A DNA stretch of 64,000 nucleotides from Lysobacter daejeonensis GH1-9 (GCF_000768355.1 NZ_AVPU01000012.1:1-64000), one strand, 5' to 3'. Counted from the first letter of the stretch, positions 9,411-18,644 are shown. Numbers and translations: made by a program. The notes: generated by a model from the letters alone, not told the origin.

Positions 9411-10094
9411 TCAGGCCTGCGACAGCCAGTCGGCTACACGGGCGGCCAGCGAGGGCGCGTGACGGCCCAACAGCGGCGACACGTGATCCCCGGGTACGCT
9501 CCATTGTTCGGCAGTCCACGCTGCAGCCAGCGCCGCGGTTACCGTTGCAGGCACGTCCGTGTCATCGGTTGAAGCAATGCACAGCAGCGGGCACGCGGGT
9601 CGCTCGACAGCCACGGTGCCGGCTTCGCACAGCACCCGACCCGATTCGTCACGCCAATGCCGGAAGGCGAACAGCGCCGTGGCATCGTCGCTGTCGGGCA
9701 ACGCGCGTCGGGTGCCATCCAGCCGCGCGGTCCGCCGCCAAGGCACTACCTCGGGATAATCGCGCGTTGGCAGCGAGCGGTTCCATGGCGCAGGCGGCAG
9801 GGGATTGACCAGCACCAACGCATCGGCTGCATCGGCGCATCGCAGCGCCAGCAGGCCACCGAGACTGGCGCCCACCAGCGCGCGCGGGCGCCGCGCCGCG
9901 AGCAATGCCGCGCGCACCTGCGCCTCGTAATCATCGAGGCCCGTGGTCCCTAGTCCACCCACCGCCGGACTCAACTCCAGAGTAAACACATCGATGCCAC
10001 GCGCCGCCAGCACCCCGCGCCACAGGTTCCACTCCCACGCACCGCCGCCCGCGCCGTGCACCAGCACGGCGTGCCCGATCCCCATGGACTGCAT
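9411..10094 (-). CDS. Alpha/beta hydrolase
   Basis: 227-residue alpha/beta-fold hydrolase. The oxyanion-hole loop HGAGGG is at residues 13-18, the nucleophile S77 is in GASLGG, an acidic candidate lies in STDDTD (175-180), and the catalytic histidine H204 is in PGDHVSP. There is no signal peptide, so it is cytoplasmic. The substrate cannot be told; an esterase or thioesterase-like role is likely. It starts 6 nt after the osmC stop, so both are probably on one transcript. An in-frame ATG three codons downstream (10085) is an alternative start. Confidence 0.8.
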   Translation of the reverse strand: MQSMGIGHAVLVHGAGGGAWEWNLWRGVLAARGIDVFTLELSPAVGGLGTTGLDDYEAQVRAALLAARRPRALVGASLGGLLALRCADAADALVLVNPLPPAPWNRSLPTRDYPEVVPWRRTARLDGTRRALPDSDDATALFAFRHWRDESGRVLCEAGTVAVERPACPLLCIASTDDTDVPATVTAALAAAWTAEQWSVPGDHVSPLLGRHAPSLAARVADWLSQA

Positions 10095-10100
10095 CCGCCG

Positions 10101-10538
10101 TCAGCTGACCAGCATCGCCGACATCGTCACCGGCACCGCCAGGGCGCGCGAGATCACGCAACCGGCCTTGGCCGATTCGGCGATCTCCTCGAACTGCTCG
10201 GGGGTGATGCCCGGCACCTTGGCATTGACCACCAGGTTGACCCCGGTGACCGTCGGCCCCGGATCCATGCCCGGCTCCATCGTCACCTCGGCGCGGGTCT
10301 GGATGCTGTCCGGCGGGAAACCCGCCTTCTCCAACACCGCCGACAGCGCCATGCTGAAGCAGCCCGCATGCGCCGCCGCCAGCAGTTCCTCCGGGTTGGT
10401 TCCCTTCTCGTCACCAAAGCGGGTCTTGAACGAGTAGTTCTGGTTGGCGAACAGCCCGCTCTGCGGCGTGCTCATCGCGCCCTTGCCCGCCTCCAGCCCG
10501 CCGTGCCACACCGCGTCCGCGTAACGCTTGAAGGCCAT
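10101..10538 (-). CDS. osmC: OsmC-family peroxiredoxin
   Basis: 145-residue OsmC/Ohr-type thiol peroxidase that reduces organic hydroperoxides. The two redox cysteines are C60 (AAAHAGCFSMAL) and C127 (AKAGCVISRAL). The family's catalytic glutamate region is NPEELLAAAH. Sequence character is closer to OsmC than to Ohr (start MAFKRYADAVWHG). The start at 10538 has AAGGAG 7 nt upstream; a longer frame to 10610 is not needed. It is followed at once by the alpha/beta hydrolase gene. Expression in Gram-negatives is usually stress-induced; I see no defined operator. Confidence 0.9.
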   Translation of the reverse strand: MAFKRYADAVWHGGLEAGKGAMSTPQSGLFANQNYSFKTRFGDEKGTNPEELLAAAHAGCFSMALSAVLEKAGFPPDSIQTRAEVTMEPGMDPGPTVTGVNLVVNAKVPGITPEQFEEIAESAKAGCVISRALAVPVTMSAMLVS

Positions 10539-10799
10539 GTCACCACTCCTTGTCATGAGGGACGCCAAGCCTACCCCGCCAACTGTTAAACCCAAGCAGG
10601 CGCCGCGCAAACCCCGCCACCGACCGGCGTGTGCCGTGCCCCCCGCAACTTGACCCGCACCTCCAACAGAGTGACCCTAGCCCCCCGGCCCCGCGCCGGG
10701 CACCCCGCCATGACCGCCCGCCGAGCGCCACCCGCTCCGGCGCGAAGCGCGGACAGCCATGACGGCCTTCCCACCCTTGTCACAGGGAGAAGTCCGCTC

Positions 10800-12848
10800 A
10801 TGTCCTACAGCACAGCGTCCATCCGCAACGTGGCCCTCGCAGGCCACCCCGCCGCCGGCAAAACCACCCTGTTCGAAGCCCTGCTGCAGGCCGGCGGCAC
10901 CCTCCAGACGGCAGGCACGGTCGAGCGCGGCAGCACCGTCTCCGACTTCGACCCGATGGAGAAACAGCGCGGCCATTCGATGGATGCCGCCATCGCCAGC
11001 ACCGACCACGGTGGCATCCACCTCAACCTGATCGACACCCCCGGCTACCCCGACTTCCGCGGCCCCGCGCTGTCCGCGCTGGCGGCGGTGGAAACCGTGC
11101 TGGTGGTGGTCGACGCCGACCGCGGCGTGGAGTACGGCACGCGGCGCATGCTCGAGTACGCAAAGACGCGCAACCTGTGCTGCGCCATCGTCATCAACAA
11201 GATCGACCACGCCGATGCCGATGCCGCCGGCGTGTTGGAGGCGCTGCGCACCGACATCGGTCCCGAGTGCCTACCGCTGAACCTGCCGGCCGACGGTGGC
11301 AAGCGCGTGGTCGACTGCTTCGGCAGCAACGCGGGTGAGAGCGATCTCGGCCCCGTCGCCGACTGGCACCAGAAGATCATCGACCAGGTGGTGGAGGTCA
11401 ATGAGACGGTGATGGAGCACTACCTGGACCTGGGCGAAGGCGGCCTGTCCGGGCAGGAACTGCACGACGCCTTCGAGCAGTGCCTGCGCGAGGGCCACCT
11501 GGTACCGGTGCTGTTCTGCTCGGCGCGCAGCGGCGTGGGCATCAAGGAACTGCTGGACGTGGCCGAGCGCCTGTTCCCCAACCCCGCCGAGGCCAACCCG
11601 CCCGCGTTCCACAAGCTCAACGGCCACGGTCCCGAGCCTGTTGAAGCCACGCCCGATCCGGCGGCACACGTCATCGCCGACGTGTTCAAGATCGTCAACG
11701 ACCCCTTCGTCGGCAAACTGGGCGTGTTCCGCGTTTACCAGGGCACGGTGAAGAAGGACACGCAGCTGTTCGTCGACGACGGCAAGAAGCCGTTCAAGGT
11801 CGGCCACCTGTTCAAACTCAAGGGCAAGGAGCACGTGGAGATCGACCAGGCGGTCCCCGGCGACATCGCGGCGGTGGCCAAAGTGGACGAGCTGCACTTC
11901 GACGCGGTGCTGCACGACAGCCACGACGAGGACCAGATCCACCTCGCGCCACTGGACTTCCCCAAGCCGATGTTCGGCCTGGCGATCGAGGCCGCCAGCA
12001 AGGGTCAGGAGCAGAAGCTGGCCAATGCGCTGCACAAACTGGCCGAGGAAGACCCGTGCTTCCATGTCGAGCACGAAGCCGAGACCAACGAGACCGTGGT
12101 GCGCGGGCTGTCCGACCTGCACCTTCGCGTGAACCTGGACCGGCTGAAGGAACGTTACGGCGTGGAGGTGAGATCCCGTCCGCCGCGCATCGCCTACCGC
12201 GAAACCATCAGCACCAAGGCCGAGGGCCACCACCGGCACAAGAAGCAGACCGGCGGCGCGGGCCAGTTCGGCGAGGTGTTCCTGCGCATCGAACCGTTGC
12301 CGCGCGGTACCGGCTTCGAGTTCGTGGACGAGGTCAAGGGCGGCACCATTCCCGGGCAGTTCCTGCCCGCGGTGGAGAAAGGCGTGCGCCAAGTGCTGCA
12401 GCACGGGGCGGTTGCCGGTTACCCGATGCAGGACGTGCGCGTGATCGTGTACGACGGCAAGCATCACCCGGTGGACAGCAAGGAGATCGCGTTCGTGGCG
12501 GCGGGCAAGAAGGCGTTCCTCGATGCCATCTCGAAGGCCCGCGCACAAGTGCTGGAACCGATCGTGGACCTGGAGGTCAGCGCCGCCGAGCAGCACATGG
12601 GCGACATCAGCGGTGGCCTGGCCGGCAAGCGTGCGCGCATCAACGGCACCGACGCCGCGCGTGGCGGCGAGATCGTGGTCAAGGCGCAGGTGCCGTTGTC
12701 CGAACTGGAGGGCTATGCGGCCGAGCTGAAATCGGTGACGGCCGGACGTGGGCGCTACTCGATGGATTTCAGCCACTACGAGCCGGTGCCGGCACCGATG
12801 CAGCAGAAGTTGATGGAGGCGTACAAGCCGCGAGTGGAGGAGGATTGA
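10800..12848 (+). CDS. Elongation factor G-like translational GTPase (EF-G-II type)
   Basis: 682-residue paralogue of EF-G with the full domain order: GTPase (1-280), domain II, then domains III-V ending near KSVTAGRGRYSM. The P-loop is GHPAAGKT (15-22) and NKID is present. The switch II element reads DTPGYPDF (79-86), so the histidine that normally follows DTPG is tyrosine at residue 83. Members of this EF-G-like group are not the main translocase; several studied ones bind but barely hydrolyse GTP. Start ATG 10800 has GGGAGA about 10 nt upstream. It is monocistronic, far from str-operon genes. Its role here is unknown (stress translation or ribosome rescue are guesses). Confidence 0.88.
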   Translation: MSYSTASIRNVALAGHPAAGKTTLFEALLQAGGTLQTAGTVERGSTVSDFDPMEKQRGHSMDAAIASTDHGGIHLNLIDTPGYPDFRGPALSALAAVETVLVVVDADRGVEYGTRRMLEYAKTRNLCCAIVINKIDHADADAAGVLEALRTDIGPECLPLNLPADGGKRVVDCFGSNAGESDLGPVADWHQKIIDQVVEVNETVMEHYLDLGEGGLSGQELHDAFEQCLREGHLVPVLFCSARSGVGIKELLDVAERLFPNPAEANPPAFHKLNGHGPEPVEATPDPAAHVIADVFKIVNDPFVGKLGVFRVYQGTVKKDTQLFVDDGKKPFKVGHLFKLKGKEHVEIDQAVPGDIAAVAKVDELHFDAVLHDSHDEDQIHLAPLDFPKPMFGLAIEAASKGQEQKLANALHKLAEEDPCFHVEHEAETNETVVRGLSDLHLRVNLDRLKERYGVEVRSRPPRIAYRETISTKAEGHHRHKKQTGGAGQFGEVFLRIEPLPRGTGFEFVDEVKGGTIPGQFLPAVEKGVRQVLQHGAVAGYPMQDVRVIVYDGKHHPVDSKEIAFVAAGKKAFLDAISKARAQVLEPIVDLEVSAAEQHMGDISGGLAGKRARINGTDAARGGEIVVKAQVPLSELEGYAAELKSVTAGRGRYSMDFSHYEPVPAPMQQKLMEAYKPRVEED

Positions 12849-12895
12849 GCACCCCGGGCGGGCTCGCCCGCCCGCGGCGTCGACTGAATGCCGGG

Positions 12896-13348
12896 TCAGG
12901 CTCGCGGCTTGACGCTTGACGGAAGGACCGTGAAGTCGTCCGTCCGCTCCAGCGAATTCATCGCGTCCAGGAGCAGCGGTGGCGGTGCGACCAACTTGCG
13001 CTCAACCAGGTTGAGCCAGCCTCCCAGGCTGGTGACCCGCGCGCTGAGCTTCCCGTCGGGCCGGAAAACTTCGTGGCGGAGGAGGAAACGGCTGCCGTCC
13101 AGCGAATGACCCGCGATTGCGTAGGTCACCGAGATCCGCTGTTGCAGATGGATCTCGCTGAAATACTCGACCTCGTCCTTCATCACTACCGGCCCAATCC
13201 GGAGGCGCAGGAATTCCTCAATGGGAAAGCCATTCTCGATCAGGTACATCTGGCGAACGTCGGCGGCCTTGTCGAGGTACGCCGTGTTTTTCATGTGGGA
13301 ATTGAAGTCCATGTCCGCCCAGCCCGCATAAAGCGTCTTGGTGTACAT
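12896..13348 (-). CDS. Acyl-CoA thioesterase, hotdog fold (4HBT family)
   Basis: 150-residue single-hotdog protein. The family motif GWADMDFNSHMKN begins near residue 8; its aspartate is the usual catalytic residue. The remaining strands (VEYFSEIHLQQRISVTYAI, RFLLRHEVF) fit the 4HBT fold. It probably hydrolyses an acyl-CoA or aryl-CoA in the cytoplasm; substrate unknown. Start 13348 has GGAGG close upstream, so the frame's earlier start at 13369 is not used. It follows the 102-residue conserved gene on the same strand by 73 nt and may share its transcript. Confidence 0.8.
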   Translation of the reverse strand: MYTKTLYAGWADMDFNSHMKNTAYLDKAADVRQMYLIENGFPIEEFLRLRIGPVVMKDEVEYFSEIHLQQRISVTYAIAGHSLDGSRFLLRHEVFRPDGKLSARVTSLGGWLNLVERKLVAPPPLLLDAMNSLERTDDFTVLPSSVKPRA

Positions 13349-13421
13349 CGTTTCCTCCGCCGCGCACACAGACGTGCCGCGGCGCTACCGCGCGGCAGCT
13401 TCCGGAGCGCCTGTCAACGCA

Positions 13422-13730
13422 TCAGGCCGCCCATTTCTTCCCAAGGGCTTCCAAACCGGCCTTCTGCAGATCTTCCGGGCTCATCACGATGCGGAACTTG
13501 CAATTGGCGTTGAAGTTTAGGAAGAACGGTTCCGCGAAGGTGGGCACGTCCGATGGCGCCTTCAAATCAATCACGAAGATTCCGCAGCGGGTTCCATCCT
13601 GCTCGGTGAAGTAAGCGGCCTCGGGCTTGATCGCCTGCAGGATCCGGTCCATGACCTCGCCCGCCTTTCCGCTCCGGACGAGGGAGTTGAAGGGTTCATG
13701 CGGGATTTCGGCTGTAAGCAGCATTTTCAT
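13422..13730 (-). CDS. Small conserved protein of unknown function
   Basis: 102-residue cytoplasmic protein. It recalls a family of short alpha/beta proteins found in proteobacteria with a central YFTEQDGTRCGIFVIDL segment and the tail EDLQKAGLEALGKKW. Some database copies carry the unsupported name 'panthothenate synthetase'. I see no catalytic motif, signal peptide or membrane segment. AAGGA precedes the ATG. It lies upstream of the hotdog thioesterase gene on the same strand, which is the only functional hint. Coding is supported by length, start site and codon pattern. Confidence 0.65.
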   Translation of the reverse strand: MKMLLTAEIPHEPFNSLVRSGKAGEVMDRILQAIKPEAAYFTEQDGTRCGIFVIDLKAPSDVPTFAEPFFLNFNANCKFRIVMSPEDLQKAGLEALGKKWAA

Positions 13731-13907
13731 GAGCTGCGTTCCTTATCTTTGCGGAGTTGAGGGACGTGCCCCCGATCCGGCCACGACTGCCGGCAGAAGC
13801 TGCAGTCTCAAGATACCGGCGTTAAAAGGGCGTACAGCCCGTAGCGTTCGTATCCGCCTTGCCCCTTATGGCGCAAACTACCGGGGCCCGCACTACCTCG
13901 CTCCGCC

Positions 13908-14231
13908 ATGCCCAAAGCCACCCGCGCCGCCGACGCCCGCCGACTCACCGACATCCCCAACATCGGGCCGGCCATGGCCGGTGACCTGCGACTGCTGGGC
14001 GTGGAAGCACCGCCGGACCTGCACGGACAGGACCCGGTGGCCCTTTACCTGCGGCTGTGCCGCCTGACCGAGGCGCGCCACGATCCGTGCGTGCTGGATA
14101 CGCTGATGGCCGCCGTGGCGTTCATCGAGCACGACGATGCGCGGCCGTGGTGGGCTTTCACGGAGCAGCGCAAGCGCGACTGGCCGACGGTCGAGGCGGC
14201 GCTGCCGGCAGCGCTGCGACGGACAGGTTGA
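13908..14231 (+). CDS. Helix-hairpin-helix protein of the Cdd1 family
   Basis: 107 residues. An N-terminal helix-hairpin-helix segment (RRLTDIPNIGPAMAGDLRLLG, residues 11-31) is followed by DPVALYLRLC, HDPCVLDTLMAAVAF and PWWAFTEQRK. This is the layout of the 'pathogenicity locus' Cdd1 family, sometimes labelled mitomycin-resistance protein. The HhH element suggests DNA binding, but no member's function is known to me with certainty. It stands between divergent and unrelated neighbours with no operon partner. Confidence 0.75.
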   Translation: MPKATRAADARRLTDIPNIGPAMAGDLRLLGVEAPPDLHGQDPVALYLRLCRLTEARHDPCVLDTLMAAVAFIEHDDARPWWAFTEQRKRDWPTVEAALPAALRRTG

Positions 14232-14445
14232 ACGGTGCATCTTCCCGGCATGCTCGCGCACCCTGCGCCGATGCCCGCGCACCCATCGCCCCTGCTCAAG
14301 CATCGGATCAGTGTGGGCGCGCCTTCGCGCCAGCGACGGGCACGGCAACCGGTCACACAACCGACTTGCCGCCGCGAGCGCACTAACCGACCATTCACCC
14401 CCGCCGCCTAAGGTGGTGTTTTCCAACCACCCAACGGACCCTGCC

Positions 14446-15012
14446 ATGCGCCGCCCGCTCCTTCTCGCTTTGTTCGCCCTGCTCGCCGCCGTGGTCATCG
14501 CCGGCTGTTCCACGCTCAATGCCGTGGGCGCGCTGCTGGGCAACCAGCTCACCTTCACCCCGCTGCAACTGCAGGGCTCGCTCGACCGTAATTTCCCCAA
14601 GCGCTACGACCGCCTCGGCGGACTGGTGTCGATGACGCTTATGAACCCGCGCCTGTCGATCCCGCAGGGCACCAACCGCCTGCGCGTGGACTTCGATGTG
14701 GGCATCGGCGCCATGGGCAGCGACAGCTCGCGCCCCAGCGGCCGCTTCGGCCTGTCCAGCGCGCTGCGCTTCAACCCGTCCACCCGCGGCCTGCACCTGG
14801 AGCAGCCGGCGCTGGAGAACGTGGACGTACCCATGCTCGGCGGCGTGATGAACACCAGCACCCGCCAACTGCTCAACACCTGGCTCACCGACTACGCGCG
14901 GACCGAGCCGGTCTACCGCTTCGACAACACCCTGCTCGACCGCCTGGGCTCGCGCCGCATCGGCCGCACCGATATCCAGAACGGCCTGGTGGTGGTCAAT
15001 CTGGACAACTGA
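14446..15012 (+). CDS. DUF1439 lipoprotein
   Basis: 188-residue lipoprotein. The signal peptide ends in the lipobox VIAGC with the lipidated Cys at residue 22. The rest (FTPLQLQGSLDRNFPKRYDR, MTLMNPRLSIPQG, RLRVDFDVGIGAMG) matches the DUF1439 group. These are predicted periplasmic lipid-binding-like folds tethered to a membrane; their function is unestablished. The second gene starts 1 nt after its stop, so the two lipoproteins form an operon. I rejected the longer upstream frame because it lacks a signal peptide at its start. Confidence 0.82.
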   Translation: MRRPLLLALFALLAAVVIAGCSTLNAVGALLGNQLTFTPLQLQGSLDRNFPKRYDRLGGLVSMTLMNPRLSIPQGTNRLRVDFDVGIGAMGSDSSRPSGRFGLSSALRFNPSTRGLHLEQPALENVDVPMLGGVMNTSTRQLLNTWLTDYARTEPVYRFDNTLLDRLGSRRIGRTDIQNGLVVVNLDN

Positions 15013-15013
15013 C

Positions 15014-15712
15014 ATGCCCCTGCTCCGCCCCGCCATCCTTGTTTTGACAGCGTTGCTGCTGGCCGCGTGCGGCAAGGACGGCGCGACCTCGTCGACCCAG
15101 GGCCCCAACGGCGAGACGGACGGCACGCTGCCCGTCCCGGCCGGCGCATCGGGCAGCGTCACCGGTATGCCCAACCGCCCCGGCCCCGGCCCGGTGGGCG
15201 TACAGGGCGTGGAGCAGCCGCCGACCGAGGTGGCGCTCGACGCGGACGGCAACCCGCTGCCCGTCGACGGCGACGGCATGCCGGTGGATGGCGCTGCGGT
15301 CGAGGGCGTGCCGGAGGGCAGCGACGAGGCGGCGGGCGAGCCGACCGCCAACGACGCAGTCGCGGTGCTGCGCGATTACTTCGCCGCCATCAACAGCGGC
15401 AACTTCGCCCGCGCTTACGCGCTGTGGGCCGACGGCGGGCGCGCCAGCGGGCAGTCGCCACAGGGTTTCGCCGACGGCTTTGCCGACACCACCGGCCTCT
15501 CGGTGGAACTGATGCCGCCGGGGCGCGTGGACGCCGCGGCCGGCTCGCGTTACGTGGAAGTGCCGGTGACCCTGCGCGCCAACCTGCGCGACGGTGGCGA
15601 ACGCCGCCTGACCGGCGCCTTCACCCTGCGCCGCGCGGTGGTCGATGGCGCCACCGCCGAACAGCGCGCGTGGCGCATCGCCACCGCCGACCTGCGCGAC
15701 GTGGCACCCTGA
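15014..15712 (+). CDS. Hypothetical lipoprotein
   Basis: 232-residue lipoprotein with lipobox LLAAC (Cys at residue 19). A Pro/Gly/Asp-rich linker (about 25-112) leads to a C-terminal domain (about 113-232). The domain starts NDAVAVLRDYFAAINSGNFARAY, which reads like the opening helices of an NTF2-like or DUF4878-type domain. No catalytic residues can be named. It follows the DUF1439 lipoprotein by 1 nt and probably works at the same membrane face. Function unknown. Confidence 0.72.
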   Translation: MPLLRPAILVLTALLLAACGKDGATSSTQGPNGETDGTLPVPAGASGSVTGMPNRPGPGPVGVQGVEQPPTEVALDADGNPLPVDGDGMPVDGAAVEGVPEGSDEAAGEPTANDAVAVLRDYFAAINSGNFARAYALWADGGRASGQSPQGFADGFADTTGLSVELMPPGRVDAAAGSRYVEVPVTLRANLRDGGERRLTGAFTLRRAVVDGATAEQRAWRIATADLRDVAP

Positions 15713-15753
15713 TCCCGGTCGTCGCGCCACCGCCGGCGCGACGACATGACGGC

Positions 15754-16218
15754 ATGACCGACCACCCGCCCGCACGACCCACCCCGCCCGCGCCACCACG
15801 GCTGGTGCTGGACACGAATGCCTGCCTGGACCTGTTCGTGTTCGCGGCACCGGAAGTGGCGGGGCTGCATGCCGCACTCCGTCAGGGCGATGTCGTTGCC
15901 GTCACCAATGCCGAGTGCCGTGCGGAGTGGCTGCGGGTATTGCGCTATCCGCTACTGAAGTTGGATGAGGCCGGCATCGCCGCCGCGACCGCCGCGCACG
16001 ATGCTTTGGTCGAGTGCGTCGAGAATCAACCCGATACCGGGGTACGCCTGCCCCGGTGCGCCGATCCCGACGACCAGAAATTCCTGCAACTCGCGCACGC
16101 CTGCGGCGCGCGCTGGCTGCTCAGCCGCGACAAGGCGCTGCTGGCGCTCGCCCGCCGAACACAACGCGACAGCCTGTTCCGCATCCTGGAGCCGGCCCAC
16201 TGGCAGCACGACGCCTGA
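15754..16218 (+). CDS. PIN-domain protein (COG1569 putative toxin family)
   Basis: 154-residue PIN nuclease-fold protein. The expected acidic cluster is present: D20 (LVLDTNACLD), E54 (TNAECRAEW), D104-D107 (ADPDDQKF) and D126 (LSRDKALL). That pattern fits Mg2+-dependent RNase activity. The family is often annotated as the toxin of a toxin-antitoxin pair, but no small antitoxin gene lies next to it: upstream is a lipoprotein 41 nt away and downstream is a convergent gene. It may be a housekeeping RNase or have a distant partner. The start at 15754 was chosen because the longer frame reads through the lipoprotein gene. Confidence 0.78.
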   Translation: MTDHPPARPTPPAPPRLVLDTNACLDLFVFAAPEVAGLHAALRQGDVVAVTNAECRAEWLRVLRYPLLKLDEAGIAAATAAHDALVECVENQPDTGVRLPRCADPDDQKFLQLAHACGARWLLSRDKALLALARRTQRDSLFRILEPAHWQHDA

Positions 16219-16263
16219 CCGCGGTGCGCGCCGACGGGGCAGGCAGGTCACCGCCCCACGCCG

Positions 16264-18534
16264 TCACAGCTCGAAGCGGTAGGCCAGCTTCACCAGCAAC
16301 TGCTCGCTGTCGCGCAGACTGAAGCTGTCGCGCCACTGCTCGCCCGCCCCGGTGGAGAACTCATCGAACATGTAGCCGCCTCGGCCATACACCACGTACA
16401 GGTGCGACAAGGGCGCGAGTTCGTAGCGGTAGCGCACCTGGAAGCCGAGGTTGCGCAGGCTGAAGTCGGTGACCGGCTCGCCGGTGGGCACCACGGTCCG
16501 GGCGCGGCCGTCGGGCAGCACTTCCACGGCCTCCTTCAACTCGGCGTCCAGGCCGATCGCCTGCAGCTTCACGCGCAACTCCTGTCGCTCGCCCATCGCC
16601 CAGTTCAGGCCCGCAGACAACGACAACGCGGTTTCATCGTAGCGGCCGACGATATTGTCGTAGCGCCACACCAGCCAGTCCGGCGTCAGCTCGGCCGACA
16701 CGCCGGCGAACACGTTGAGCGCGTCGCTGACGTAATAGGTGGGCTCGAAGTACAAATCCACTTCCAGCTGCCGGTTGCCCGACAGGCCACCGCCGCCGAG
16801 CCAGCCTTCCGCCTTCCACGACCAGTCGCCCTTGCGCGGACGGAAGCGCTCCCAGTTCAGGCTGGCGTTGGGCGGGCGATACAGCGCGTGCCCGCCGCGG
16901 GTCAGCAGGTCGTCGTACGAGGCACTGTTGACGTTGAGCTGTGCGAACTCCTCGCCGCCGTCACGGCGCTGGCTCTGCGCGATGGCGCGGAACTGGCGCT
17001 GCAGGCGCAGGCCGTCGTCGTTGTCGATGCCGATCGCGCGCAGGCGCAGGTCGACGGCGGAATACGCGCTCGCTGCAGGCAGATCCGTGAAGCGACGACT
17101 CACCTGCCAGTGGCCGTAGTTGAGATCGTTACGCGACAGATAGCCGAAATCGTTGATCTCGAACGCGCCACCAAAATGCAGGGCCAGCCACTGGTGGCGC
17201 CAGCGCGGATTCATTTCGTAGTTGACCAGCAGCGTGGCGCCGGTGTCATGGCTGTCGTCGGCCACTCGGGTAGGCACACCATCCACGTCCACCGTGTTGT
17301 CGTCGCGGATGTCGCTGCCGACCACGCTGGCCATCACCGTCACCTTGTCGCCGGCCTTCCAGCGATGGTCCACGCCGACCACGTTGGCCTCGCGCTGCAG
17401 CCACGGCCGGTCCACGTGCGTGGCCATCAGGCCCAGCGAATGCGCACCCAACTCCCGCTGCAGGCGCAGCGCGCTGAACGAGCGCCCGGCGTCGCCCTTC
17501 TCCTCGGCCATCATCACGCCGTAGTTGGTGGCACCGAGGCTGCCGTTGAGCTTGACCGCGGCGGCAATCTCCGCCGGCCCACGGCCGTCGTCGGCCTGTC
17601 CACCCACCCGGCGGGTGTAGATCAGCTGGCTGTTGTCCAGCAGCAGGCCGAAGTCGAACACGCCCTGGTTCTCGGTGAAGAACGGCCGCTTGTCGCTGAA
17701 GAAGGTCTCCTCCGCGCCGAAGTTGACCACCAGGTCGTCGCTCTCCACCTGGCCGAAATCCGGGTTGATGGTGGCGGTCAGCTGGGTCTGGCCGTTGGGC
17801 TTCCAGAAGATGTCCGCGCCGGCGTCGAAATGCTGGTGGCCACCCACCTGGTCATGCACGCCCACCACGTACGGGGTCACTGCCAGCAGCGACTGCGTGT
17901 GCGCGGCCACTTCGACCTTCTCGAAATCCGACAGGTAACGCGGGCGCGTCCAGTTGGCGTTGACCGAGGCCACGCGCTCGCCGGTGGTGCCGATCACCCG
18001 GTCCAGGTACAGACCGATGGTGCGGGTATCGCCATCGGCCTTGCGCATCGGCGCGATGTACCACGGGATCAGCATCTCGACGTACCAGCCGGCCTCGTCC
18101 TCGCTGACAGCGTGCTTCCAGTTGCCGTCCCAGTCGTCGCGGAAGTTGGACTCGTTGGTGACGATCTCGTCGGCGATGCCATCGGCCAGCGTGACCATGA
18201 AGTTGTAGCCGGTGCGGCCATCACCGTCGAAGTCCACGACCACGTTGACGCGGTCCATCGGCGCGTCCTCGTCGCGGCGGGTGCGGTGGCGGGTGCGCGG
18301 CACGTCGGCCGACTGCAGGTTGCGGAAGGCGATGGCCAAGCCTTCGGGCGTGGACTTCACCCACGCCTCGGTCGGCTGCGGGGCCGGCCCCCACGACAAC
18401 GGCTGGGTCAGGCGGAATTCGCTGACGTGACGGGCATCGGCCCATTCATCCGGGTCGATCCGACCATCGATCTCCAGCGCATGGGCCGGCAAGGTGAGGG
18501 CGGAGAGGATGGCGAGGGCAAGGATCGAGCGCAT
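16264..18534 (-). CDS. DUF5916 / carbohydrate-binding family 9-like envelope protein
   Basis: 756-residue exported protein. After a signal peptide (MRSILALAILSALTLPAHA) comes a CBM9-like N-terminal domain (about 20-210; IDGRIDPDEW, VVVDFDGDGRTGYNF). The long C-terminal DUF5916 region has many alternating amphipathic strands, for instance WKAEGWLGGGGL and VRYRYELAPLSHLYVVYG, and ends YRFEL with a terminal hydrophobic/aromatic pattern. That looks like an outer-membrane beta-barrel. The usual suggestion is binding or passage of a sugar or peptide ligand; none is proven. The start is chosen for the signal peptide; an in-frame ATG 36 nt upstream exists. It is separated by 110 nt from the next minus-strand gene. 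Confidence 0.8.
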   Translation of the reverse strand: MRSILALAILSALTLPAHALEIDGRIDPDEWADARHVSEFRLTQPLSWGPAPQPTEAWVKSTPEGLAIAFRNLQSADVPRTRHRTRRDEDAPMDRVNVVVDFDGDGRTGYNFMVTLADGIADEIVTNESNFRDDWDGNWKHAVSEDEAGWYVEMLIPWYIAPMRKADGDTRTIGLYLDRVIGTTGERVASVNANWTRPRYLSDFEKVEVAAHTQSLLAVTPYVVGVHDQVGGHQHFDAGADIFWKPNGQTQLTATINPDFGQVESDDLVVNFGAEETFFSDKRPFFTENQGVFDFGLLLDNSQLIYTRRVGGQADDGRGPAEIAAAVKLNGSLGATNYGVMMAEEKGDAGRSFSALRLQRELGAHSLGLMATHVDRPWLQREANVVGVDHRWKAGDKVTVMASVVGSDIRDDNTVDVDGVPTRVADDSHDTGATLLVNYEMNPRWRHQWLALHFGGAFEINDFGYLSRNDLNYGHWQVSRRFTDLPAASAYSAVDLRLRAIGIDNDDGLRLQRQFRAIAQSQRRDGGEEFAQLNVNSASYDDLLTRGGHALYRPPNASLNWERFRPRKGDWSWKAEGWLGGGGLSGNRQLEVDLYFEPTYYVSDALNVFAGVSAELTPDWLVWRYDNIVGRYDETALSLSAGLNWAMGERQELRVKLQAIGLDAELKEAVEVLPDGRARTVVPTGEPVTDFSLRNLGFQVRYRYELAPLSHLYVVYGRGGYMFDEFSTGAGEQWRDSFSLRDSEQLLVKLAYRFEL

Positions 18535-18644
18535 GGAATCGGGGCCGTCAATGGCAGGGGTGGCGCGCATCCTACCCGCCCCCCGCCCGGCCCGCCGACT
18601 GGCACAAGTCACGGCAACCTTTTGCCGTTCAGCTGCATCCGCGA

